A DNA stretch of 64,000 nucleotides from Paragonimus westermani (Eukaryota; Platyhelminthes; Trematoda; Plagiorchiida; Troglotrematidae). Position numbers and translations under genes: made by a program. The notes under the pieces are model-generated. The model had not been told where the DNA came from and did no database searches. It saw nothing but the letters and a program-made list of their open reading frames with translations. Positions 1 to 12,500 of the stretch are shown here, piece after piece; position 1 is the first letter of the stretch; each line of letters starts with the position of its first letter. The stretch spans positions 1 through 64,000 of the forward strand of contig QNGE01002381.1 of the NCBI GenBank assembly GCA_008508345.1. The letters are read 5' to 3'.

Positions 1-3000
1 TTGGAGTCGAAGTTTGAATTTTGTTCAAATCTGGCACCTTTGTTTAACAAGGTGTAACAATGTCACCTTCGGTAGTTAGTTTGTACGGGATGTAGTTTAA
101 GAAATTATCCGTAATTTCTCACAATTCTGAGTACGTTGCTTGTGTGACAATTTTCTGCCAAAAATATTGTTACGTTTTACAATCCAAACTGACAAGTTGA
201 TGAAAGAAAACCTCCACATCGAGATTTCCACAATGAGATTGTTTGCTGTCTCACCGATTCTCAAAGTCGAAGCCACACTTGCAACGCGAAGTGCGAGTAA
301 AGTAATGAGGTGGTTTAGAGAAATCCCCCCCCAATGATCAGGTTATAGGTGAATCAACCATGTTATCAGGTAGTCATCTCTTCTTGCATTAATAAGGATT
401 ATCTGGAGGTGACATTAAATCTCATATTCTGTTGTGACGCAGAGAATTAAATATTGTGCGATCTCAATGGTAAACCTCACTAACACTCCTTATAATTACA
501 GCAGTTTTCACAATTATGTGATTAACGTGTTACAGTCATTTCGTTGGCTAGGCGCTTCTTGTTTGCTTGACGATTAAATGGAATAACGTGCATCTGTCTT
601 CACACAGGACCTGGCGGCTCAGTTTGAGATGCACACGTTACGTTAATATTAGTAAGTGAATCTTTTGAAAGATAGAATTCATCACTCACAAACCGTACAG
701 CTGTTCAAGGATATACCTTCAGACCTGCATACACAAACATGGCCAAAATATCCAATTCAGGAATTCAAATTTATCCGACAAGAAACTTGGATAGAGAGTG
801 CAAGTGATTAATTGACGAGGCTGTGTAAAATAACTTCTAGGCCGGTAGGGTCATTCTAACATTCACACGTACGCTAATTCATTCCGAGCTAATATTGTAA
901 CGCAGTCTCATTCTGCAATGTATTTGTGTGTGTGTGTGTGAATTGCATCTTAGAGGCCAGATCGCTCATTCCTCACAAGCAGTCCCCAATCCCTTTGACG
1001 ATGCCCGAAGTTTGATTCATTCGTCCAAAACAACTTACACTGCATCATACTGGACCAGGCTGTAGCTTTATGAGCAAATGCATACTTACTTTTTGCAATA
1101 CTCAGACAGGGGGATATAGATGTGCTACGTCGAAGTGCGATCAACATGCCGGTAAGTGTTGCTCGTAACGTGTATTAGGACGCCGAGTAGTTAGCAAACT
1201 CATCGTGAGTGTGATCGAAAGCAAACAAATTCAGTTTCACTGTCAGGAAAAGAGAACTACATTTCCTTTCACTGGTAATTTGGGACAGACCATTTCCATG
1301 AAACCTTGGGAGCTGCCATGACGTTCTGAACCTGTTATCCATGATGTCACAATTATTTGGTAACACAAGGGATTCGTTATCTGTTACAAGCCATGTGCCG
1401 TTGGCTTATCAGAATTGATTTCGTTCGGTCATTTGCTACTAGGAACCATTAAAAGTCCGCCAAAAATGCAGGCATAAATTTGCTATAATTGACCAATTAA
1501 AATTTTCGGAATGTGACTGAGTGTGGGCTAAAATATCAAGTGCGTCGTCTGAATGAAACACGTGTCCGACTAAAAGCTAAGAGCGATCCGAATTGATCAC
1601 TTTCTCCGAGCTTCTGGTTTGTTGAATGAATTCCGGGTTTGGCTCCATCAGCTCAACAAACAGTTGTGGTTCTGCTTGAACGGCATGGTCTACTGAAACT
1701 GTGACAAACCGGGGTTCATGGGTCATGAAAGACAAAGAAGTGTGGGAAATAAAATCCAGCAAGTTAAAACTATACACACATGGATTATGGTAAGCTATTT
1801 AGACCAGACGTACTTTTGCAGTTCAGACTTGATTCCGACGTGTTTTTCAGTAGACTAAAGGTGCGGACAGTTGTTTTTCCAAAAAAACGTCGGTACAAAT
1901 GAACAAAAGTGTATGCCATTGTAATGCGTCTTGAATAAGTGATGCAACTTGGCCACAAATCACCCCCTCTGTGTTGGTTGTCGCGGGAATCACCCATGAC
2001 TTGCAAATTTCATGGGCTAATCATGCTGTTTAGACACGGTGTGATCTAGTGACTCTGTGTCGCCTGACTCCTTTCTACGTGTTGTTATTGACGGTTACGG
2101 ACATGCCAAAAAAAACAAGTGTTCGCAGTGTAAAAAGTGTCATTGTCGCGCAATTGGATAGGGAAAACACCGATGGGAACTCGAAACTCCCGTCACATGT
2201 AAGCAATAAGAATAAACTAATTCGTTGAACGTTGCTCAGTGGCGTTTTCAATTACGTGTCACTTGTCAAAACAGAAGCTGGATCAGTAAAAGATCTTTCC
2301 AAAAAACACACACAACTCAATATTGTCAATGTTATTGTTTTCACCACTACCAGTGAGACTGGTGTCTTTATCTGCTTCACGGTATCGATCTGGTACAGTT
2401 TTCATTGAGTGTTTCGGGCTTATCCAGTCACCCAGTTAAGTGAGAAAAATAACCCATTCGAGCCCACTGTGTCGCCAGAGAATGAACAACGAATTGTGCA
2501 AACGATTGGAATGCAGAATGCGAGTAACCTCATGGCTGGCAAAATCAAATCTGTAAATGTGCTAGCAGCGTTAGGAAACTATAACGAGCCACATATACAC
2601 AGGTGTTTGTGGTCGCCCATTGTAAACCACACTGTTTTATCTCAAAGGTTCTAGCGACTCCCACAATTTAACATGATGGTAGGCCCTTTTTGTACCTATT
2701 GCTCTCTGGTCATCTGGAAAAAATGCGGTAATGTTGATTGCACCCTATAATACTCAGGGTATAGAGATATCGCAAGAGTACCCACCTCATTGCTGTTCGG
2801 CTGGAAAGAACAGAAATATTACAGCTGGTAATACTGTGTTCCATCAAAGTAAGTTCGCGCTGAATCGTTCCGACTCATTCCATTCTGCTGACCGTTTTAT
2901 TTGGCTTGTCTGATCACTTGCCTTTAATTTCCTAAGCCATAACGAATTGTGAGCAAGTGTGAATCTGAGATCGAGGCTTTTAAGAATACGGATGAAGAGA

Positions 3001-3492
3001 GAACAAATTGCAGAGTTTATTAGCAGTATTTAAAAAAAATCGATTGATTGATTTTCACCAAGGATGAGACGGAAACACTACCTTTTCCATTGCAAAGTAA
3101 TGCTGATTACATTGTTCATTTCTGAGATGTGGTGACTGTATGAGTGACTCCGTGAAGGAAATGCAGATTCATAAGATCTAAATGAAAGAGAGGCGGCTTG
3201 GGTGTACGAAAGACAAATTTAGCCTGAGTGGGCGTAGAATTTTCCCAGCGAAGTTTATATCTTCATAGTTTAAGCAGGAAGGTCTGATTTTACTGTGTTC
3301 GCTGCTACTGTAAACAATTTCATGATATACAGTACCAAGGAGCACAAAGGTTTACCAACTAAATATCTTATAAACATATAACATATATGTTCTAATATAC
3401 CAAAATATGATACGATTGAAAGGAAGAATATTTTTCTGGATACTTTTCCTATACCACCTTCTTGTGTACTCAGTTTGTTGACATTTTTCTAG
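1..3492. other. Upstream non-coding or unassigned sequence
   Basis: No exon is supported here. The missing first half of the channel's SLOG domain should lie here or further upstream. Two weak exon-like stretches were seen (about 1109-1154 with a GTAAGT donor, and 2686-2848 with a GTAAGT donor), but neither gives a convincing TRPM match or a phase that joins the first supported exon. The sequence is AT-rich and unremarkable apart from a short TG microsatellite. Confidence 0.5.
925..940. repeat. TG microsatellite
   Basis: Eight TG units in a row, uninterrupted. Short simple repeat of no evident function. Confidence 0.85.
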
Positions 3493-3552
3493 AGGTCACC
3501 TTCGTCCCAAATTGAAAGCAAAATCCCAAACATGCAAACATTTTGTGAACAG
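3493..3552 (+). CDS. TRPM exon 1 (first visible): 20-codon micro-exon
   Basis: Sixty bases between a good acceptor (pyrimidine-rich, TTTTTCTAG) and a CAG/GTGAGT donor. It is open in phase 0 at both ends and so joins the next exon cleanly. It codes 20 Ser/Gln-rich residues with no family motif, probably part of the insertion inside the SLOG domain. It is the least certain of the assembled exons because only splice sites and phase support it. Confidence 0.5.
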
Positions 3553-6500
3553 GTGAGTTCACGAGGAGGAATTTTAATTACACCGGGGAGTTCGCGCAAA
3601 ACAGATGTACAAGGAACATTGAAAACAAATAATCACTGGCAGCATGACTGGCTGCCATTTAAGTACTTTGCAGGATCCTGAGTGCGCCAAGCTAAAACTG
3701 GTCATGATTGTTTAAATTCCAACATCTTGAATAACCTAAAGTTTAGCCTGGTGACTTCTAGGTCTTCATATCATACACCAATTTCCCTTTCTTGTTTCAT
3801 CGACTTAGAAACTTACCTGGTTAAATCTAGTAAGTAGTACACTATAATGCGTGTCAGCATTAGATCGGAGCCACTGAGTGAATTTATTTGACAATAACTA
3901 CACTGTTTTTTCCCACTGCTTTAGTCTCGTAGTAAAGACAGTCCAATTGTCATCAAGTATCCACCTCGGATGTCAGACGAGGAATCAAACGACGAAGGAT
4001 TGAGTGCTCAGTCGTCTTTGGATCTGCCATACTGGCCCAAACAGTCTCTTGAAGCGAACAAGGCGTCAACAACGAAAGATACGCAGGGAAAGAATGTTAA
4101 CATAACCGATGGAAAAGAGCTGACTCAGTCACAACGAATGCGCAAGCGACATTTTCGATTGAATCAGAATCATCAGTTTTTGCTACTAGTGGATCAGTTG
4201 TCTGAAAGCAGTTTAGAAAAGAAAAGAAACCGTTGCTTAGAAATGCGTATTTTATTCGAACGCACTATAGTAACTTGGGCAAAGGTGAGTGCACTGCGGC
4301 TCAACTTTTGGGCTGTGCTAAGTCACTATTTCAATTAACGGTTGGTAACAGAAAATTTTCCAAGCTGGGCTGGTAGGTCACATTTTTGCAAATTATCGGT
4401 TAAATTTCTGGCGTAGCTCTGTTTGATGTGTTCGAAAACAATTAGCCTTTAAAAGACTTGTGACATCATACTCCAGTATGTATACCCAAATGTTAAGTAA
4501 TCGGATGAACACTTTCTTGTGTGGCTATTGTGAAAAAGATCTTGCGTTTAATTCACTGCCAACATGATGCGGACTTTACGGAGTAGTAGCCAACTGAAAT
4601 GGGGTTTGAAAATCGCACCTGCGGTCCGTTACATACTACTGACCAGCTTTAGTAAGAAACAGACTCCAATGTTTCTTGATCAGAAATCTTGACAGAACGA
4701 ATTCCCTGAGCGCACAGGTAGTGGTATCAGGTTTAAGGATATTAACCTGAGGAAGAAACAGGTTTACTCTGCGACTACCGAGAAATGTGGACCAATTACA
4801 GTGACTAATTGGACATGGTTTTCTTCACGGCTGTTAAGAAGTGACTCAGCCAGTGCCATTAATAAGAAACATTAGTTAGCAAGGTAGTTAAAATCTGTGA
4901 TCCCAAACTGAATAGGCATGTCTCATAGTAGAAAGGTGACCGTATCTACTCAAGTGAGATTGGATACCCAGGACAACAATCACAGGCGATTTTGGCCGGA
5001 AACTCATTTGCGATAATTCGATCATGGTCATCTTAAGCCAGTGGTAAACTGTTTAGTCCTTACTTCACCAACTCAAGAATATATGAGTCAAACTCTCGGC
5101 TGAATAAAATATATACTTTGCTCGGGAACAACAAATAACAGGGAAGGCACAACTTCAGTAAGAGTTTATGCGAAAGTAACCGTTTGAAACGTGTTTCGAG
5201 TGAGAAATTTACAGTACTCTGTGGTATGATTAACTTGTACGAATAAACACTCTCCGAATACACATTGACCAAATGTCTCACAACTGTGTATTTTAGCCGC
5301 CAACTAGTTCTACGACAACCAGCCACAGTTCGAAGCGTACAGAAGGTTCTGGTGGTTTACAACTTGGAACTGACTCCCAACAGAGAAAAACCAAAGGATT
5401 CAAGGTAATTTTTATCTCTTATCGGTTTATTAGTCATACTTCTTAGTCCCCAGCGCAACCACTCCGTGAAAATTTGGCTCGAAAATCTCGAACTTCTATT
5501 GCTTTGCCTACCATGGGTGACAGAATGTTTGATACAATCACGCCCAGAAGTTCATGCGTTTACTCAAAACAGTTGCAGCCGCAATTCCTTGGTAAAGGTG
5601 CACTGGGTGTTCCAGGTTCAGATCGTTCGTCAACCACTACCAGTAATATAACCGTTGACCGCAATATTCATCCACGTCACCCGAACGATGGGAGTTCAAA
5701 AGAAAGCCCCGATAATGTGACCACAACAAGCGATGTGATCGCCCGTGTCCCGATTTGTGGCATTGTGGCTGGTGGTGGGGCATCCACTATCGAACACATT
5801 TATGTGTCTGTGACCCTGAATCGCTGTCCCATGGTTATTGTGCGGGTAAGTACTACCTGGACTAAACACAAAACCGAATAGTTTAACGGAATATACAATC
5901 AATCAAGCCGGGATAAACATTCGACCATCATCCGTTTCACATATGATAATCGTGTGATCTAGATAATTACTGAGCAGTGCAACAGACAACCCGTTATCAT
6001 TACCAATTATACTTACCACCGAGTAGTTATGAGTGAAGTCAAGTTGTACGAGGAGTAGTTTTTCCTTGTAATACCTCATGAGACTCAGAATAAACTACGT
6101 TGTTCTGAGGTAAACACTTGTTGTGCTAGAGTTTGATCATGCATCGTTTTAACTTATTGAAATACCCTCAGTCAGCATGCATGTCGTGCAGCCGCTACGA
6201 GTAATGTGACATTTACAACATTACTTGTATAAGATTTTTGATCACCAATGTGTGAGAACCCAACTTGATGTTCGGAGTTACAGCGACCAGTAACCGTTTT
6301 TTTGTGTACTTGAAACTGTGATTACATACTGGTTGAAAGATTGTGACCAAAGTAGTAACTGAGGTTTAGTTGGACGAATTTGATGGTTGGAAGCAACCTG
6401 CAGATCAAAATAACACTTTGCTTCTTGGCTATTTCCAATCGGTACATTAGATGACTTAAACGCGGACCAGTGAAACACAGGTCATCTTGTTTGAACAGTC

Positions 6501-9500
6501 TCGTCAACAAACACCTTAATTCAGATGTCCAACTGCCACCGTACGGACCTTAAAGCAGAGTAAACTGGTCAACCTTAAATACCGGAATTGCCTACTAATT
6601 GACAAACTGATGACTAGATCCAGGTGGATTTTGAATACTATGCTTTGATTCGTGGTCTTTTGGATTCGATTCCTAAATCAACGGATCATTGTCGGAATTT
6701 CAAAGCCAGTCCGATTATCTCACACAATGCAAATAACTCAAAGGAGCCTTTAACTCACTGCAATGACAAAAGCAGTGTAGTTAACACGATCTGTTCAACT
6801 TTAAGTATTTTTGTACACGGAACGACATACAGTAGGGACTACGCATGTTTGACCGGAGCTGTTATGTTCAAACAGACCATCGCAGGCATCTCCTTTTAAA
6901 AATCATCATTAGGCTGGAATATGTTCCCGTTTAGAGCCCACCAATAGTGTATATCTGCGTGCTGGAAAAGATTCGATTTCCGCTGTATCTGCTTACGAGA
7001 GGATGGTCACAAAAAAACGGCTATTCACAACCGTTTCAAACGATGTCTAGACTATATGATAACCCTTAGAGGAACCATTGTGAACGCCGCCAACATTTTT
7101 GCTCGATAACCCGTAGATGATTAATTTCCCATCAGGCATGGATCTCGAATTTAATTTAAAATGCCCAAAAACTTTTCGATAGTTGTGGAATTCTCATTGA
7201 TTTTGGTTGACATATCAGTACAGCTACGGCACTACCAGAAGAACGTGTGACTAATGCGACCCGCATGGTCAGTGTCTGTTTTATTTTCCACGATAACATC
7301 AATCCATGAAAAGTAGGTTCTGGTTTGCTGAAACGAGTCGGTTCAAGCACTCCTTCTGGGCAGTCCTTTTAGCACGCATATGTCGCTGTCAGATTACGCT
7401 CACATATCTAAGACTTAAGTGGAAATTATTTAGGTCAGAAACCGGTCAAATTCACGTTAAGTATTAGTTGCAGAACAGTAAGTAATGATAAAATCAACAT
7501 CATCTTCGTTTCACTTGGTTTCGTGTTGAGTTTTTTTGCACCCATTGGGAAAACAAGACGTCATAAATACTTGCTACAATTTCCTCGGAGGATTTGGTTT
7601 CCGAACAAGAGACTGTCAGTAAGTTATTGTTTTACTAGATTGATGCCACTAACCACACGTTACTTGTGATATTAGAAAATGCTTCCAGCTAATTTATTTG
7701 CTAAACTGCAGGACCGCTACGGCCACCCAGTGGTATCCAACTTCATCCATTTTATGGAATTTGCACTGTTTCTTACAAAAGTCACTGATAAACAGAACTG
7801 TTTTCTATGCTATATATAAAAACAACTCTGTATGTTGACCATCCCCATATGATCCTATCACCCACAACGTCCACTTTGGTAACAGCAGTGAAAAGTCCAT
7901 GAAGCAGCTGCAGTATCTGAAAGTCTTTCTCCAACCTCATAGGGTAACCATCTTTTAAATGCACAGCACTCCGTAACGAACACTAATAAACTCTTCTCAA
8001 AATTAGCTGCGGTCCACACTGTTGTTGGTTATGTAACATGATTCCTACTGATCTAAACTGATTCATTGGAACTGTATGAAAGAAACACACTGGTAGTTAT
8101 CTCAGGTTTGAAGTACAACCATATATCCGCAGCGCAGTTCAGCTGACCTACTTCCAAGCCTGAATTAGTCCGCCTGGTTCTCCATCAAGCCTCTCTGTAT
8201 AGGATCTTGGATTAACGCCAAGTTATGGTCTTGTAATTACAAACAGCTGCCATAACTCTGTCTCATTTAGGTTGAATAACCAGACGGTTGAAAACGATTT
8301 AGGAGTGACTTTCTGGTTACTTACCGTTCAACTAGATTGTAGTTCCTCTTATGTGACATAACCTACAGGTTCCACAAATGTTAATGGGGTGAGCTACATT
8401 TGTATCATGGTTAGTATGAATAAAAGAGTACAGTCAAATGGCCAAATATGTAAGCTACGTGTTTCTAGGCATGGTCAGCGCCGATAGAAGGACCCGAATT
8501 CCTGTCCAGTAGTAGGAACACTTCACAAAGTGGAGAAAGGAAACAGTACACCTACGGAATATGCATGGATGGAATTGTATAAGGGGTGGAAGGGTTTAGC
8601 AAAGTCATTGAACAACAGAATACACATCTTATTTGCTAATCCAATTTGACTTTCAACAGATTCTTCAGAAACGTGATCAGTTCAATTTCCTGGCGAGCGG
8701 CAGATTGCTTTTGATGTATCTATTGGAAAATGATATCTGGATGGGTTTCCGTGTACTGAATGGAATCGTGGTGGGCATCCACAGCGATAACCACGCTGAG
8801 GAAAACCACAAGATTACCAACCGAATAAAAGAAGATTCCATACGTGAAAACACTCCAGCTTTAGGAGCATTTACAATGAAGAACAAGACGATATTGTTGG
8901 CACTGAAACGAAATACAGGCTTGCTACCTGCATCCAGTGTAGTTTGGCCGCTTACTGCTAAAAAGTAAACGCTTGTTATCTGTGATAAATTTGTAAGCCA
9001 TTAGGAAGATATTGAGTAGCTCAATAGTTATTATTCTCTAGTGTACCATGTTGAAAATAACTGTGCGGTTGTAGTATGAACAGGTTGGTGGTCAGCCCTA
9101 CAGTTCAGGCTGCCCTGAGGTCAGCGAAATTCCTGTTCTTCAGTGGTGGTCCTAGTGAAAGTACTGCATATGTGTACATATACTACTTATTTTCGCCATC
9201 CCGGTGAGACATCCTCATATTTTCACCCTCACAGTAAAGCCACACAACATTGGTAAAACAACCTAGAAGAAAACCTTGAAGCACGTTATCCTCATCTATC
9301 TGGCTCAGTTGATTTGAAACATGAACAAAACGTGAACACATGGAACAAAGATGGCTTTATGAACATCAGAGTTGTTGCGAAAGATCAGTTTATTGCTTCT
9401 CATGTTCACGTTCTTCATCCGCCTTTGTTGTTACCTCGATGCATTCAAGAATCTCAACCTATGCATTTGGTACATTTTTTTGCATGGACAAAATAACTTT

Positions 9501-12500
9501 GTTTTATTCAGATAACATAAACCTTTTCTCTAGTGAGACAAGGTTATTCATATGACGTCTACAATAATTTTCGGGTTTGGTCAATCTATATCTCACTTTT
9601 TCGCAAATGCTGACAGGTCTGTGCTCATTGCCAGATATTTTTTTAAAGTGAAATTGAGTTTATCCTTAATAGAACAAATTAGGCACCTCCAGCGCGTCAG
9701 TATGATTGAAAAGCCGTTTACCCGGCATGATAAATAAATTCTGTACTATTCGATTTTCTATTCAAATTTCAGGGTTCTGGCGGTATGGCTGAAGTGATTG
9801 CAGAAGTCATCGACTTCATGAATTTCAAGAATTCCCTCGAAGAGAACATGATAAGTGATGAAGAAGTCAACCTGAAGTAAGTTAACCTGAATAATACACA
9901 ATAAATGTAATTTTAAACCTAAGCTTTTATTAAATTAGACGGACGTACGATAGGACCAGCAGGTCGCTGATCAACTGAATATGATTACACTAAAAAATTT
10001 GTTAGAAATGAAAAGTTAAACTACTTTAGAGGGTAAACGGGTTCACGTATTGATTCATCAATCAGCACAAAAAGATGAACAAAAACAAGTCAGTAATTTT
10101 GTAGTATGAAGCTGCCTTGTTTCGGAGAGTTAGGCAGTGCACACTGTCCCCGTTCAAATTTGGCGCATTTGTACGGAAAGATATCAAAATTTTTCGTTCG
10201 AATTGGTGTATTACCAGTTTGAGGTAGGCTACGACGGTGTTATTCGGTCTTCTAAGTTAAGATTCTACAAAACAAGATAAAAACGAATAAGCTTTGTAAC
10301 ACACATGGAAAATTTCTCATCGAATGAGACGAATAATGGTTGCTTAACATTGTATACAAGCATTAAATTTTTATGGCGCGCAGAAGTCGGTGGTCATTTC
10401 AGTTTGTCTACTTTAGTTCCGTGGACAAACGAAACAGCTTAAAATTTCAACACGTTTGGCCGTAGTGACTAACGATCGTCCAAGTCTGACTTTCATCCAC
10501 ATTTCCTGACCTACAGCGCGCTAGTGAACAGTAGTAGAATTCACCCAAGGTTTCATAAGGTTTTACTAAACGCACTAGTTGAAAGGCCAAGGGAAAAAGA
10601 AATGTTTATGAAGCGCTTAGTGAATATAGTACAGCATTCCAAAAATAGTCGGGAATCTTGACGGCTTAGTAAAATTTTTATAGTGAATCGTCAAACGCTG
10701 ATGAGGGTCCCAGGGAGTTTGACTGGGCGGATAATATTTTCTTACAAGAAATGTTAGAATTGAGCAGCTCACCTCTAGCCTGCCTTAATACCACCTAATT
10801 TTTAACTGGTTGATCTGGTCGGAAGAATCTTCCGTGTCAGGAATGAAATGTCACCAATAAACCAAATTGCCCATTGTTTGCAAGTCGTTCTTAGCTTATA
10901 CGTTCTCTATTGGCCTCAGTTACACTCCAACAAACAGTGTCCAATTTGTTATATGGAGCAACTGAGCAAAACCAGTTGTTTAGGTATGCCTTATGATAAA
11001 TCGTACAAATGACATACAGAACCAACCTAACCAACAGAAAAGTTAGGGCTCGTGAATCAGTCGGAGTTTTGCATTTTCCACAACATTTTGGCCATAAGAT
11101 AACTCACGGTAAGCCAATGAGACCTCTTAGGACCACAGTCTTTTTGTTTTGATTTCGGGAAGTAGCAGATTTTCAACGGTGTCCATCGATTACTGTCTAC
11201 TATATTCACGAATTAAAGAGTCACCACAGTTTTTTTGCGACTTGTAATCGACAATCGCTCTTGAGGCTTGATCGAGGTCAACACGCTAGTATATGTCAAT
11301 CGTGAGTTTCCGCACGGTCCAGGCCGAACCGAGACTATGGCATCAATAACAGTTTTATGAATCCAAACTCGGATATTTTCGTTTATTCAGCTACGCAAGT
11401 GCCTCTTCGTTCTGTCAAAAACTATGGATGCTGTAAGGTTCGGGGAAAAGTGGTAGTAAAGCTGTCAAAGATGTCCAGCTATGAGTAGCAGTGAGTAGAA
11501 TGACCAGTTAGGCTGTTTTGATCTCGCTTATCGTATTCGCTGTGAGAATGATTCTCACCTGAGACAGAGAAACACACCCATTTTAGAAACATTTCAAGTT
11601 TTCGGAGAAGCCGGATTTTGCTAGATTTTTCAGTAAATAATGACGCATGGCAAATTCCCTAGACCGCAACACTGACATGACTTTGGCAGAGTTGTCTGTC
11701 GAATGGATTCGTCTCCAAGCCTCTCGCTTTTGAGACCAGCGTGTTAACTAAAACGCCAATAATCTCACAGTAGACATGATCGACCAATCACATCTAAATG
11801 CACAACCGCAACTTTGTGTGAATAGTGTTTATATAACCCGAGTTTTTCGAAAGGAGAAATAAAAGAGATACTTTCTTCATTACAAACAATAACCCTGTAA
11901 TCAAATAATTCTCAGTTAGGTTAAAGTCGTGGACTTCATTGAAATGCTGTTTCTTCTGTCTGTTTTTTAAACATTTTCCTTATAACTCGTAAATAGCTTG
12001 CAGATTTATTAGTTCACCTGATTCACTTGCAGAAGCGTCAGGATTTGGCTCCATCCGAAGGAGCGGCAGGTACCGCACACCCCTACATAATGCACGTTTA
12101 ACCAATTAATCTGCTAATATTTGCTGAAATTTGGGAAGTTCCAGATTTGAACACGTCTGCCACACTTTTTGTTACGTTGTTGTGCATTCTTTCGTTAGAA
12201 TAGCCAGTATAATTCACGAAACCCGGATTTCTTCATACTTGGAGAAAACCGGTCCGACTAGGACCAAAAAACAATATAAGAAACCAACGAAAGGGCTGAT
12301 CGGCAGTGAACTTAAGACTAACAATGAGAAAGAAGAACCAGACGCGCAAAAAGGCCCAGTGATTGATTACAAAGCCTACGCACATCAAGTGGAACTCATT
12401 CGTGAAATGGTAGAGGAACACGCACACTTGTTATCAGTATTTGATTCGGATGACACAGACTTGGACGGATATATGATCTCTGCGCTGCTGAGCAGTGGTG

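Noticed and set aside
1109..1154. Candidate SLOG exon beginning Thr-Gly-Gly after an acceptor and ending at GTAAGT
   Set aside because: Only the Gly-Gly pair fits the TRPM motif, the following residues do not, and no exon with matching phase connects it to 3493.
2686..2848. Open stretch reading LIAPYNTQGIEI, reminiscent of the TRPM IAPWG motif, ending at GTAAGT
   Set aside because: Residues after IAP do not match, there is a stop just upstream, the acceptor is poor and the exit phase (1) does not fit the next supported exon.
8633..8968. 111-codon plus-strand open stretch in intron 4
   Set aside because: No recognised domain, no splice sites, and it does not fit the channel, whose SLOG motif is continuous across this intron.
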